From NCBI GenBank assembly GCA_012295275.1, contig CM022670.1:1856867-1920866 (forward strand): DNA of 64,000 nt, in the 5' to 3' direction. The position numbers were made by a program, and so were the translations under genes. The first letter of the stretch is position 1. The number at the start of each line of letters is the position of its first letter. The notes beneath the pieces were generated by a model. It was given only the letters and a program-made list of their open reading frames with translations. It was not told where the DNA came from and did no database searches. This document shows positions 25,543 to 36,911 of the stretch, one piece after another. Source of the DNA: Chrysomallon squamiferum (Eukaryota; Mollusca; Gastropoda; Neomphalida; Peltospiridae).

Positions 25543-25680
25543 ATGAGAATTACGAAAGAAGATATTGTGATACATGCTCTTCACATATACAGAAAAACTA
25601 ATCTTGCCGTAAACAGGTACTTTAAAACTGAGCTGGGCACAAATAAACCCAACAGGGGCGCTTATGAGTATTGATGTGTG
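25543..25680. repeat. R1 module, copy 2
   Basis: Shorter R1 copy ending after GGGGCGCTTATGAGTATTGA. It lies upstream of the astacin relic. Confidence 0.75.
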
Positions 25681-26099
25681 AAATATATCATATATTACTG
25701 AAAAATGTTCATAATATAATATATTATAGAAGCATAATAAAGTATTAATGAAAAAAAGTATAATATGTTACTTACGATAACAATATATTACTTATAATAA
25801 CAGTATTGTACAGTGCTTATAATTTAAATGAATATATCAGCTGATGTATATTTTATAATAAAGATAATGTTGTATTTAGTATATTTTAAAAAAGACAAGA
25901 AATAATAAATACAATTTAGTGAAAATATAATTTATTTTCTTTATCAATTTTAATATTTTTTGTTTTTGAAAATGACATAAAATGTATGTGTAAATATTAT
26001 ACAGAATAATAAAAATGTAAAACATTTGATTATCTATATCTTATTATTATATATAAAATGAATGTGCATTGTTACAAAACATTATTCTAGATACCATTA

Positions 26100-26291
26100 C
26101 ATATACATATCTATATCTATATGTATATCTATATATCTATCTATCTATCTATCTATATATATATATATATATTTAACTCTTCTTTATATACATTATTTAG
26201 TGACACTGTAATGAGAACTGTTTTCAGATATACTTGTTAATGACAAATTATAAACAAAATGTTTCCTGTAAATTTAAGCTACGATAAATAG

Positions 26292-26349
<58 letters not shown>

Positions 26350-26361
26350 ATTCAAACACAC

Positions 26362-26397
<36 letters not shown>

Positions 26398-26400
26398 TTA
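26100..26400. repeat. Compound (TATC)n/(TA)n, (CT)n and (CA)n repeats in the 3' flank of astacin B
   Basis: TATC/TA at about 26100-26172, CT at 26299-26350, CA at about 26356-26398. Mirrored at about 51520-51825. Confidence 0.85.
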
Positions 26401-26606
26401 TGCACGCATCATTGCTTTCTCAGATTAAATAATTGTGTTTTTAAAATTAAACAAATCACTATAAATTAAAACATATAGGCCTACTTTTTTTTCCAATACC
26501 GTCAGAGAGATACCAGTTCATTGTCATCTTCGCATTTACTATTTAATAAAAATTCGTATCTAATAAAATCAGTCCAACAAAGACGTCACATGTTTAAATT
26601 TTAATG

Positions 26607-27683
26607 TTACTCAGTGATGTATTTGATATCAGGACACAAAATTTTAAAACAGTCTTTGCACGGTACTCCGTTATTTGGTCCACAGTGGCCATCATGACCT
26701 GGAATCGATTTTAAGTAGTCGAATTCCCGTCCACAGTACACCCACCCTGACCAGCCCTGCCACCGCCCCTTTCCAGTGAAGTCGTCTGCGGTGTCGGATC
26801 TCAGCACGCGGCAGGCTGGACAGTTTGGACCGTTGTTCGGTCCGCATCTTTCATCCGTAGTTGTCGGACAGGGACGATTGTTGAACGACATGACTCGTCT
26901 TCCACAATAAAACAATCCACTTCCGGAGCCTCGTTTTGGTTCGTAATCCGTTTTCGCACACGGTGGGAAGACCAAGTTTAAACTGAGTTTATCGAGTTCA
27001 CTCAATTCCTCGTTAACCAGGCTCGACGGTTTCAGCTTCCAGGCTGTGTCCTCGTCGGGCTTCCGTACAAGATCTTCACTTTCCGGGTAGTGCATGACGC
27101 TGAACACGTCGTACCGAGTGAGAGCCAGCACGTGAGAATCGGTGGAGAAGTCTCGATACCAAGGATCGTCTTTCGGCACTTTACTTTTAACAAAATCCCC
27201 AGCATCCTTACGTTTGTGTTCGTGCTCGAATCCCAGCGCGTGCAGCAGTTCGTGAATTACGGTCCGTTTAGAAACCGGGTGTTCGTCGCCGAGCGAAACG
27301 ACGACGTCATCGTACTGAAATATACTTCCTTTACAAAACGCCTGATCATTCTTGTCACCCACCATTTTAATTTTGGAATACTCCGATGTGGAAATTTGTA
27401 ACACGAGACCGGGAACGGCCAAACAGATTTGGTCTATTGCGTACGTTATTTGACGTATCCATTTGCTATGTACCGGCTTGCTGGAGCTCAGCTGTACGTT
27501 GACAATGACAGGACGGTCAGACAGGCTGAGCTGACTCTGACTCTGGTAGAACCGAACGCATCGTAGACGTGGATCGCTTCTGACGTCAACTTCGTTCAGT
27601 TTTCGAACGACGTCTATAGCCCTGTTGTGTATATACTGAAGCGTCGCTCCGTCAGTTTCGTCCTCCGAATTTTTGCCGGCCAT
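26607..27683 (-). CDS. Astacin B: single-exon astacin-like zinc metalloprotease with CGPNNG modules
   Basis: Intact 358-aa frame from the ATG that aligns with astacin A's start (MAGKNSEDET against MADKQFLAVT). The frame is open a little further upstream, but no earlier ATG exists. HELLHALGFEHE lies at residues 144-155 and the Met-turn SVMHY ends at residue 199. The same two Cys-rich modules follow (CGPNNGPNCPAC and CGPNNGVPCKDC). No signal peptide is visible. Compared with A the N-terminal 50 residues are divergent, while the C-terminal modules are nearly identical. It is divergently arranged with the transporter start at 30004. The right-arm copy at 50228-51304 differs by at least one residue (Arg versus Lys before the first CGPNNG) and a silent site. 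Confidence 0.85.
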   Translation of the reverse strand: MAGKNSEDETDGATLQYIHNRAIDVVRKLNEVDVRSDPRLRCVRFYQSQSQLSLSDRPVIVNVQLSSSKPVHSKWIRQITYAIDQICLAVPGLVLQISTSEYSKIKMVGDKNDQAFCKGSIFQYDDVVVSLGDEHPVSKRTVIHELLHALGFEHEHKRKDAGDFVKSKVPKDDPWYRDFSTDSHVLALTRYDVFSVMHYPESEDLVRKPDEDTAWKLKPSSLVNEELSELDKLSLNLVFPPCAKTDYEPKRGSGSGLFYCGRRVMSFNNRPCPTTTDERCGPNNGPNCPACRVLRSDTADDFTGKGRWQGWSGWVYCGREFDYLKSIPGHDGHCGPNNGVPCKDCFKILCPDIKYITE

Positions 27684-27999
27684 TGTCGAGTCTCGCGTAA
27701 ACAACACCGGTGTGAATAACCTGTAGAGTTATCTCTGAGAATCACAGTGGCGTGACCCAGACAGTACAGTGTACCTATCTGTTTACACTGAATAACACGC
27801 TGAACAAACAGCGTAAATAAGTGTAGAAACAAGTTGGTTTTCTTATATAATCAACTAACATTTTTATGTAACTATTACTGCTGTTAAGATTAATGATATA
27901 GATAGCAACCACAATAGAGTATCAAGTTTAAAACAGCTAGACTATTTATGTACAAGATAAAACTTAATGGGGGAAATAGATAAAGGGATATATATATGC

Positions 28000-28095
28000 G
28001 TGTGTATGTATATATATATATGTGTATATATATACACACACACACATACATACATACATACATACACACAAAAATACATACATATATATATATAG

Positions 28096-28188
<93 letters not shown>

Positions 28189-28190
28189 TA
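28000..28190. repeat. Compound (TA)n/(CATA)n/(CA)n/(GA)n
   Basis: Microsatellite chain upstream of astacin B. Mirrored with length changes at 49733-49915. Confidence 0.92.
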
Positions 28191-28387
28191 TTACTTTTTA
28201 AAATTATTATTGAATGTAATTATATGAAAGTGTTATCATGAATAGTATATCTGCGAGAGTAACAGCATAATTCAGTGAATGTAAATAGAACAAAGCTATG
28301 CTAACACAATTCAGTGAATATCGATATAACTATAATAAAAATTAACATTAACTGATTTTTTTAGATAACGTTCACGCATTATTAACT

Positions 28388-28632
28388 GAATGAAAATTAC
28401 GAAAGAAGAGACTGTGATACATGCTCTTCACATATATGGGAAAACTAATCTTGCAGTAAATAGGTACTTTAAAACTGAGCTGGGCACAAATAAACCCAAC
28501 AGGGGCGCTTATGAGTACTGATCTTGCGTCTCATTATTGTCCCAGGCTTCCTCTGTAACCACCAAATCTCAGCTGCTGTTTTTTATAGACACATCTTAAA
28601 TGAAAATATCACGCATAATATTTAAAGTATTG
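28388..28632. repeat. R1 module upstream of astacin B
   Basis: Third left-arm copy of R1, full length like the one at 21312-21556, about 0.7 kb upstream of the astacin B start. Confidence 0.75.
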
Positions 28633-28795
28633 TATTTATTAAATGCCATACGTTACTGTCTTTCTTGATGCTGATCTCGATTGTTTCTGCTAATCATAGC
28701 CTATAAATACTCTTAAACATAACCGGTATTATCACATTATTTTATCATCTTAGTTAATATCCACTGCGTCATCATGACGTCCACCATCACCGTGG

Positions 28796-28972
28796 CATCA
28801 TCATCATCATCGTCAGTATCCTCATTGCTATTGTTGTTTCTGTTATTATTATTATTATTATCATCATTATTATTTTTGTTGTTGTTACTGTTTTTCATCG
28901 TCATTATTATCTTTATTTTTTCATTATTATTATTATTGTTGTTGATACTGTTGATGTTGTTATCGTTACTCT
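28796..28972. repeat. (ATC)n/(ATT)n/(GTT)n trinucleotide region
   Basis: Trinucleotide-rich tract between the divergent astacin B and transporter genes. Mirrored at about 48960-49160. Confidence 0.85.
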
Positions 28973-29229
28973 AAAAAAGCTCTAAGAATATAAAACTGTA
29001 CCAGATATTTCAGCAGCATTCCTTTCATAGAAAAAAAAAAATTACAAGGTCATTTGTTTGAGAAGTATCATGTTTTAGACGTGTTTTGTATTTGCACCAT
29101 CACGTCCAGCCATTCTGTGAACGTTGAAATGACAAGCGTGACAAAGGAGGCTGAACATTGTCGAAAGTAAGTGTTTTATTTTATTTCTTGTACACGAATA
29201 TTTTAAATACATCTTTACATCTTTAATGT

Positions 29230-29460
29230 ACTGTTCAGTAAAGTTATTAGTATTATGACAGTGAAATACTTATGTATGTTATTAGTAATATGACAGTGAA
29301 TTACTTATGCAAGTTATTAGAAATATGACAGTGAAAAATACTCATGTAAGTAATTTGTAATATGACAGTGAAATACTTATGTAAGTTATTTGTAATATGA
29401 CAGTGAAATACGTATGCAAGTTATTTGTAATATGACAGTGAAATACTTATGTATATTACT
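29230..29460. repeat. Minisatellite, about 35-37-bp unit, about 6 copies
   Basis: The unit contains TATGACAGTGAAATACTTATG followed by a TTATTAGTAA or TTATTTGTAA variant. Mirrored at about 48480-48700. Confidence 0.85.
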
Positions 29461-29639
29461 GAATTTTAAATGTCATTAAAATTATTCGTCTTAATTTATT
29501 GTTAATGCTGTGAATACAAATGTACAAACACCCACATAAACGTACTTTGTGATGCTGTCAGAATGGTAATATTGAACTAAGCTGTTTATTTTGAACATGA
29601 CAACTACAAAAAGAACCAAAGAAAACAAATAATAATAAT

Positions 29640-29864
29640 CTAAGCTCTGAGCGTCTTAGAGTTATGACGGGTCGTATATTCAATCCTCTTTGCAGAACCA
29701 GTTTGGACGTTTTTCATTCCAGTCAGGTCCACGTGAAAACGTATCCCTGATCTTAGAGTTTTCTCTCTTATGGCAACGTGCACAGAAAATGACCGGTGCT
29801 GTTCGTGGAAAAGAGAGAGATGTAGTGTGACTTGCAAAAAGGCCTTCTCATTATTACAATTCAA
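29640..29864 (-). other. ORF of 74 codons antisense to the transporter promoter region
   Basis: The minus frame gives a basic peptide ending HNSKTLRA. The right-arm copy (48104-48301) shares most residues but differs at several and reads a different N-terminus. It resembles no family I know and overlaps the likely 5' region of the transporter. I favour non-coding or 5' UTR/promoter sequence, which also holds a CCACGTGA E-box-like site. Confidence 0.2.
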
Positions 29865-29955
29865 AAACTTATATTCATATTAGACAAAAGTTAGAATGAA
29901 AACGAGCAGAGATATCGTCAAATGTAATAACATTCGCAACTTCATCTTAAGCTGA

Positions 29956-29963
29956 TATAAATA
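29956..29963 (+). promoter_or_regulatory. TATA box candidate of the left-arm SLC7 transporter
   Basis: TATAAATA lies 41-48 bp upstream of the ATG at 30004, consistent with transcription starting a few bases before the ATG. TTCTTATCACAG just before the ATG could instead be a splice acceptor. The same sequence precedes the right-arm copy. Confidence 0.4.
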
Positions 29964-30003
29964 TAAAGCTTTGTTTTCTTAGTTCTTATCACAGATATAT
30001 AAT

Positions 30004-30985
30004 ATGACGGAACGACGAGGTTTGAAACGTGAGCTTGGCCTCTTTCAAGTTATATCGTATATCACTGGAGGAATTATCGGAGTTGGTATATTCGTAAGCC
30101 CCAGTGCAGTCCTGCAGGGTTCAGGATCGTCTCTTGGTGTCTCCCTGATTGTGTGGATCTCGTGCGCCGTCATCAGTTACTTTGGTGCGCTTTGTTATGC
30201 AGAGCTAGGTATGTGCACCTTGTAGATGAATTTTTTTTTCAAGTTAAGGCAAAGCAATAATATTATAGTCGTTGGTGAATCATATATAATGAGTAAAATA
30301 AAGCAAATATCACAAGCTGTGGATAAATAAAAAAAAAAATTAAAAAAAAAAATGTCTTAACATATGTGTCGATTTACAGATAATTTTCATAGTCATATAT
30401 ATATATTGTTTTAAACTTGTATTTTGAAATAATCTAGCTGTCTTCTTTTTCATTGTCTCTTCCTTTTATTACTACTGTTACTATTACTGTTATTATTATT
30501 ATTATTATGATTATTATGATTATTATTATGATTATTATTATTATGATTATTATGATTATTATGATTATTATTATGATTATGATTATTATGATTATTATGA
30601 TTATTATTATGATTATTATTATTATTATTATTATTATTAAATATGAAAAAGTTATCTTATTCTTAGTTTTTAAATTATTTATAATCTCAAGTTTAATTAG
30701 CATATGAAAAACAATATAGATAGCTAAATAATATATATTATTAATATTATTATTTTCCAGGAATACTTGTTCCTAAATCAGGTGGTACGTATACTTATGT
30801 AAGAGAGGCGTTTGGCGACGTTTTAGGATTCATGTGCTGTTGGGCTCACTTGGTCTTGGTACGACCTCTTGCTTCAGTTGTAGCCAGTCTTGCAGCTGCA
30901 GAATATTTCCTCAGACCATTCTTTCTCTTCTGTCCTGAGCTGATTCCACCTAAAGCTACAAAGCTGCTGGCATGCGCTGTTTTAT
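30004..30985 (+). CDS. SLC7-type amino acid transporter light chain, exons 1-2 only, cut by contig end
   Basis: The model is join(30004..30208,30761..30985). The donors are CTAG|GTATGT and TTAT|GTAAGA, and the acceptor is TTTTCCAG. Both exons end in phase 1. It encodes the first 143 residues: TM1 with the GGIIGVGIF substrate-loop motif of APC transporters, TM2, then SGGTYTYVREAFG and RPFFLFCPE. The Cys in that last motif (residue 126) aligns with the light-chain Cys that bonds a CD98hc or rBAT-type heavy chain. Exons 3-11 should lie further right, but the contig ends 315 bp after exon 2. It is the inverted counterpart of the complete gene at 39979-47935, with the same exon-1 protein. Confidence 0.85.
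30485..30640. repeat. (ATT/ATG)n array in intron 1
   Basis: Dense ATT with ATG interruptions. The right-arm intron has a much shorter version (about 47408-47455), a clear arm-to-arm length difference. Confidence 0.9.
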
Positions 30986-31300
30986 GTAAGAACTGAGAAA
31001 AGTATCACCAATAACAACCTTATCATTGTCACATTTAATACCACCACCGCCATCATCTCTATCACCGTCAGTGCTGTTCATGATATATATCTCTCGTGAT
31101 TTCTTTGTAATTTACGATTATTATTATGATTTGTTCTTTGAAGTACGTGTATCATGATAACGGTGATGAATGATAATGTTCAAGTATTGTGATTCTTCTC
31201 TCTTCGTACAAATGTGTCCTGTGAGATACCAATGCCTTAAACTCTATGACGTATGAATCATTTTCTATTAGACTTGCAAGTGTTTTGTTCAGTGACGAAT

Positions 31301-31500
31301 NNNNNNNNNNNNNNNNNNNNNNNNNNNNNNNNNNNNNNNNNNNNNNNNNNNNNNNNNNNNNNNNNNNNNNNNNNNNNNNNNNNNNNNNNNNNNNNNNNNN
31401 NNNNNNNNNNNNNNNNNNNNNNNNNNNNNNNNNNNNNNNNNNNNNNNNNNNNNNNNNNNNNNNNNNNNNNNNNNNNNNNNNNNNNNNNNNNNNNNNNNNN
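31301..31500. other. Assembly gap of 200 N
   Basis: Exactly 200 undetermined bases join two contigs. The round size suggests a placeholder. Both flanking transporter genes are truncated here, so the missing sequence must be far longer than 200 bp if the order is real. Confidence 0.98.
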
Positions 31501-31647
31501 CAGTTTTTCCCGTTTATGCATTTAAAAGATATATCATGAATGTAACTAATGCTTCAGTGAATCTGTCTTTGTATCCATAATCTATGCATAGCTGTTGGCC
31601 TATCTAGCTATTTACCTGTCTATTTTCAATCAATCTCGCTTTTTCTA

Positions 31648-31918
31648 TTTAAAAATATATACATTTTTGGTATATATATTTCTTTTCTATCTTTGATATA
31701 TCCGAATACTTATATTTGTTAATGAATTAATTTAATGAACTCACAATGATATACAGAAACGGTTCTTTTGGCCTGTCTGTCTATATATCAGTCAGTGTCA
31801 TACATATCAAAAATACATGAATTTTTGTATATGCCTTTCTATCTTTGATATATCTGAATACTTATGTGTGTCAATGAATTAATTTAAAGAACTCACAATG
31901 GTGTACAGAGACGGCTCT
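31648..31918. repeat. Tandem duplication (about 120 bp x2) including the end of transporter exon 8
   Basis: CTTTGATATATC(C/T)GAATACTTAT...AATGAATTAATTTAA.GAACTCACAATG.T.TACAGA occurs at about 31648-31768 and about 31806-31918. The right copy is the genuine exon 8 donor region. The left copy is a decayed partial exon downstream of it. Confidence 0.75.
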
Positions 31919-32683
31919 GGAGTTCTTCTCTTCACGTTTACCATTCCCAGGAACAGTGGCAGAAGACCGTCACGCCCTCCCACGAAGTTGTATCTGCAGA
32001 ACAGAGAGAGGTCTTTGTTTCCAGTGTTTACCGAGGGGCGTGGGTGTGATACAAAATGAACGTATGAGAAAGATATTCAGAGTAAATAACACTGGTGATG
32101 TTCCAGAATTAAAAGAAAAATCATTTATGTCGCAAACAATAAATATCTTAAGATAATTCTTTCTTCCTATGGATTCTTTTTTTTTTTTTTAATTATTATT
32201 ATTATTATTATTATATCGATTATTATTTTTATTTATTTATTTATTTTATTCATTTATTTTGTATTTTGTATTTTTATTTTTATATTTTTTGGTAGCCAAT
32301 CAGTTTAACTGAACTGAGAGAACAACCTTAGTTACACCAGTTACTGGGCACTGGTTTTTATGCAGAACTAGCGAAATGCATCCACCAACACGAATCAATC
32401 GAACATCCCACTGAATTTGAAAAACCTTTTATGGAAGTTCACTCAGCGTTGAGCGTAACTGACGTACCTGCTTGATATGAACGTGATTGTGTTGACAACA
32501 CCGAAAGCAGAAACACCAATACACGGCACTATGAACCACTTGGCAAAACCAAGACCTTTCTCTCCGAAAATCTAAAAAACCAAAAACAAATAACAATGAC
32601 AAAACAAGCGAAAAAACTTTTAAAAAAAACAACCAATAAATAAAAAAAATAAAAAAAATAAATAAATAAATAAATAAATAAAA

Positions 32684-32722
<39 letters not shown>

Positions 32723-34120
32723 AAAAATAAAAAAATAAAAAAATAAATAAAAAAAAATAAAAAAAATAAATAAAAAAAAATATATAAATAAAAAAAAATA
32801 AATGTATAAATAAATAAATAAAACAAAATAAAATAAATAAAATAAAATAAAATAAAATAAAATAAAATAAATAAATAAAATTAAATTAAATTAATTAAAA
32901 TTATATAAATAAACAAACAAATAAATAAATAATAAACAAATAAATAAATAAATAAATAAATATCTGTGTGATAATAATAAACATCTGTTGTAAAGACACT
33001 ACTTAGATAACTAGAAATAGTCGTACAAATCTGATAATACTGAAATAAAGACATTTTATAAATCGTTTTTTTTTCTCATACTCTTCTTCTGTAACCAATA
33101 CATAAAAATATAAAAAATAAAAAAATAAATAAATAAATAAATAACAATTAAAAAAATAAAGAAACAAACAAACAAAAACTGTTCATCTTAAGTAGTCGTA
33201 TCAGTTTACGTATCAATTCGACTTCATCCTAAATTGGGCGAATAAATGTTTTTTTTATTCATTATTCAGTTCAGATAATATTTACATTTTACTGAAATGA
33301 ACTTGGATTAAACTTTTTAACTGAAATTAGTATGAACGTTATTAACGGCATATACTCTTTGTAAAATTATAATTTTAGATCGGATATAACATGATCAAAA
33401 ACTATGTCCCAACCCACCCTAACTTTTTGTAAAGGAAAACGTAACGAACTGTTCAAACAGAAAGTTACTTACAACCGCAACAGCAACACCCGATAAAATC
33501 TCTTCGTTAGTTAGGACGACGTGGTAGGCAACGATCACCAAAAGGTAGACGACTGCCGGCACAGAGAGTCCAACTAGGATTGCCAAAGGTAGCACTCTGT
33601 AAAATAATGAATGATGTCATTCGTTCATGCTAGATTTCAAATAATGAACATTAAAATAGTAATGAAACAGAAAAAGAAAAAGAAGAAAAAGCCCAACACA
33701 AAAAAACCCCCTGCAAAACCGCCCCCCCCAAAAAAAACACACACAACAACAACAGATTAATTATTAATAATATACACGATTATACAGGAATGTTAATTTT
33801 AATGACTAGGACTCGAAAAGGATAAAATTTAATTACGCACATTTTAATGGTTTTTATATAATTCTCGCAAATACATACATGCACATATATACGTACATTT
33901 AGACAGACAAACAGACAGAAAAACATAGACGGACACTCACGTCCTGAATCCTTTTTACTAACAAGGATTCTTCGTTTCGTACTCACTTTTTCGAGTTTCG
34001 AATTTCTTCCAGACCCGTGTTTGCACTGTCCCTTAAAATGATTTCATATAGTTCAAGTTTCATAATAATACTAATACTACTACTACTACGACTACTACTA
34101 ATACTACTACTAATAATAAC

Positions 34121-34162
<42 letters not shown>

Positions 34163-34232
34163 CATAATAATAATAATCATAATCATAATCATTATGTATA
34201 TAATAATAATAATCATGATCATAATAAAACAA

Positions 34233-34275
<43 letters not shown>

Positions 34276-35489
34276 GCTTCTGCTATTACTAAGACTACTT
34301 GTGTTTCGGATATTTCGGAATTTTCGGATTTTGGATTGCAAGGTGAGAGAATATGATCTAAGTATAACCTGGAAATCGACGTGCATTTGATAATTTTGTA
34401 CATAAAATAAAGTTTGGATACTCTTGTAAACCATCGGAAAACCATTTGTTATCACTATTTTGGAGCTTTTTCTGATTTCGGAATTTCGAATTCCGGTAGA
34501 AATAGCAGTAGTAGCAGTAGAATCAGTGCTATAATATAAACAGGAATAAAAACAGCTGTTGTAGTAATAATAGCAGTAAGTGTTGCTGTAGTAGTAATGG
34601 TAATTGCAGTATTATTACTAGACAATAGTTGTTGTATTGGATGTAGAATATCAATATCATGTTTTATGATTTTATCGTCAGAACCTATTATATCGTAATA
34701 ATATTTAGCAGATAATAACTTGTGATGTACACAAAGCTTAAATGCTTTTGTTTTTGTCGACCTACAAACGTAAGTTGAATATGTTGTTTTCTCGGTCTAT
34801 TGCCTTTCATCTTTTGTACAAAAAATACACAAAAAAACAACAATGTGCCAGCTTCCACTAACACTAATCAGCTTGTTATATTATTGTCAATTTGCAATGC
34901 TTTATTTGTAGGGAAAAAAGAACAAAGAGGAACTTTGCATATTAGTACTTGAAATAAAGCGCGGAGGTTTTTAGGTCAGTTATGTATTTATAGCACTGAA
35001 TGAACGCAATAAGGGAATAATCAAAATCACCAGCCTAGAAACGCATACCAACACGAATAGAAAGCCATAGCAAGACCGCCTGGGGTAAGGTTCTCGGGTT
35101 CAAATGGGCGATACAAATTCTCGTTTTTACCTGAATGAACGAGAAAACAAACCTGATTTGGATTCATCTCGATGACACACTCAAACTGCTCTCTGAATTT
35201 GTTTCTGTTATTGTATGCTGTATATATATATATAAATTAAATTAGGTATCTAGCAATATGAAAATTATAAACGCATAAATAAACAAACAAATAAGAGTGT
35301 ATTTATGAACTATCTTCAACTAAGGTTGTTTCTGTTTTGCTGTATGACTTTTATATAATTTTTAAATCAAATTTATTATTTTGTATATTCTATAGCTTTC
35401 TATCTTATCCTCTACATAAATAAATGTTAAGTCTGAGAGAAAGAGAAATAGACAGAAATATATAGATAGTGATATTGTTAGCGAGACAG

Positions 35490-35573
<84 letters not shown>

Positions 35574-35907
35574 GAAATAGAGAAAGCGTTATCTAATCAA
35601 CTCAGTACAAGATACAGCTTTTACCTTGTACAAGATGTATAATTCCAGCAATAATTATTATTGCAAGAGCACACAGTTTGCATACTGTTGATAACACCTG
35701 AAGTTTGGATCCAATCTTAACACTTGCGCTGTTAGCCGCGATAATGATCACTAAATGTGAAAATTAATGTACATGTAATTTTTCTATCGTCATGTCAAAA
35801 CAGAAAATCAATCTCTAAAACTCACTATCTCAAAACTTATGACAAATAAAATGTTTCATGGCTTTCTTGATTGTTATAGTTCTTGTTGTAGTAGTAGCAG
35901 TAGTTAC

Positions 35908-35956
<49 letters not shown>

Positions 35957-36101
35957 TTCATGATAGGCACCAAAAAATATTTTATAATAACATTGCTATT
36001 GATAATAAGGCTGTAGACATAGGATGCTGAATTCAACATTAGAGCAAAGCATACGTCTCACTAACCAACCACTAACTATAGAAGAATAAAACAGAATGAA
36101 C

Positions 36102-36185
<84 letters not shown>

Positions 36186-36468
36186 ATGAACATTTTACTT
36201 AAAACAACTGCTGCCAGTAATTTTTTTGCATTAGATGGAATCATTTCTGGGCAGAAAAGGAAAAACGGTCTGACCAAATACTCGGAAACTGCGACGCAGG
36301 CAACTATACAGCCAAGAGGTCGAAGCAGAATGAGGTTAGCCCAGGAACACATAAAACCCAAACCATCTCCGAAAGCTTCTTTTATGTACAGATAAGTTCC
36401 TCCTGACTTAGGAATAAGTGTGCCTGTAGAAATATGTAATTGTATGTATCTATATATGTGTATATATA

Positions 36469-36509
<41 letters not shown>

Positions 36510-36911
36510 GAGTGAATGCGTGTGTTGTATTATGTATAAATATAATAATGTATATATATTTTAATGAATGTATGTTCGTCGCTGTTTGTATATTACTGAT
36601 AATTTACATATGTATCATTACACAAATTCTTAAATTCAGTTTATATAAATTTGGTATTAAGAATCTCCTTCAGTTAACAAACAAAATTTAAAATGTTTAC
36701 CTAGCTCTGCGTAACAAACTGCACCAAAGTAGCTGATGACGGCGCACGAGATCCACACAATCAGGGAGACACCAAGAGACGATCCTGAACCCTGCAGGAC
36801 TGCACTGGGGCTTACGAATATACCAACTCCGATAATTCCTCCAGTGATATAAGCGGTGACTTGAAAAAAGCTGAGATGTCGTTTGATTTGTACAGGATGG
36901 TTGGCCGACAT
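31897..36911 (-). CDS. SLC7-type amino acid transporter light chain (gene 1), exons 1-8, 3' end lost in gap
   Basis: Exons on minus in transcript order: 36911-36701, 36423-36199, 35750-35625, 35130-35031, 34031-33987, 33596-33473, 32571-32468, 31993-31897. All junctions are GT-AG and the phases agree, giving 344 residues. Seen: GGIIGVGIFVSP (TM1), heavy-chain Cys in FLFCPE (residue 128), NSASVKIGSKLQ, ENLTPGG, TGLEEIRN (the 45-nt exon), LPLAILVGL and RYNFVGGRD. Compared with gene 2 the exon lengths are identical except exon 1 (+6 nt) and exon 7 (-3 nt), so these are tandem paralogues. The family has 12 TM helices and exchanges neutral or cationic amino acids with a heavy-chain partner. The last three exons expected from gene 2 lie beyond the gap. 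LAT versus b0,+ specificity is not resolvable. Confidence 0.9.
32640..32960. repeat. (AAAT)n/(AAAAT)n array in gene 1 intron 6
   Basis: About 320 bp of A-rich tetra- and pentanucleotide repeats between exons 7 and 6. Confidence 0.9.
34060..34275. repeat. (ACT)n/(AAT)n trinucleotide array in gene 1 intron 4
   Basis: ACT, AAT, AAT/ATC and ACT blocks. Long Y and I frames are artefacts. Confidence 0.92.
35487..35573. repeat. (GA)n microsatellite in gene 1 intron 3
   Basis: About 86 bp of GA, roughly 50 bp from the exon 3 donor. Confidence 0.95.
35906..35957. repeat. (ATT)n in gene 1 intron 2
   Basis: About 50 bp of ATT. Confidence 0.92.
36100..36184. repeat. (GA)n microsatellite beside the gene 1 exon 2 donor
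   Basis: The GA run ends 13 bp from the donor GT at 36198. On the sense strand the donor is followed almost at once by (CT)n. Confidence 0.93.

Noticed and set aside
27090-27401. 103-codon plus ORF antisense to astacin B (mirror at 50510-50821)
   Set aside because: It is antisense to the catalytic domain of a strongly supported gene and has no domain of its own.
32468-32571. Apparent frameshift in exon 7 of transporter gene 1
   Set aside because: A careful re-read of the minus strand (GGAGAGAAAGGTCTTGG) restores an in-frame exon of 104 nt, one codon shorter than in gene 2.
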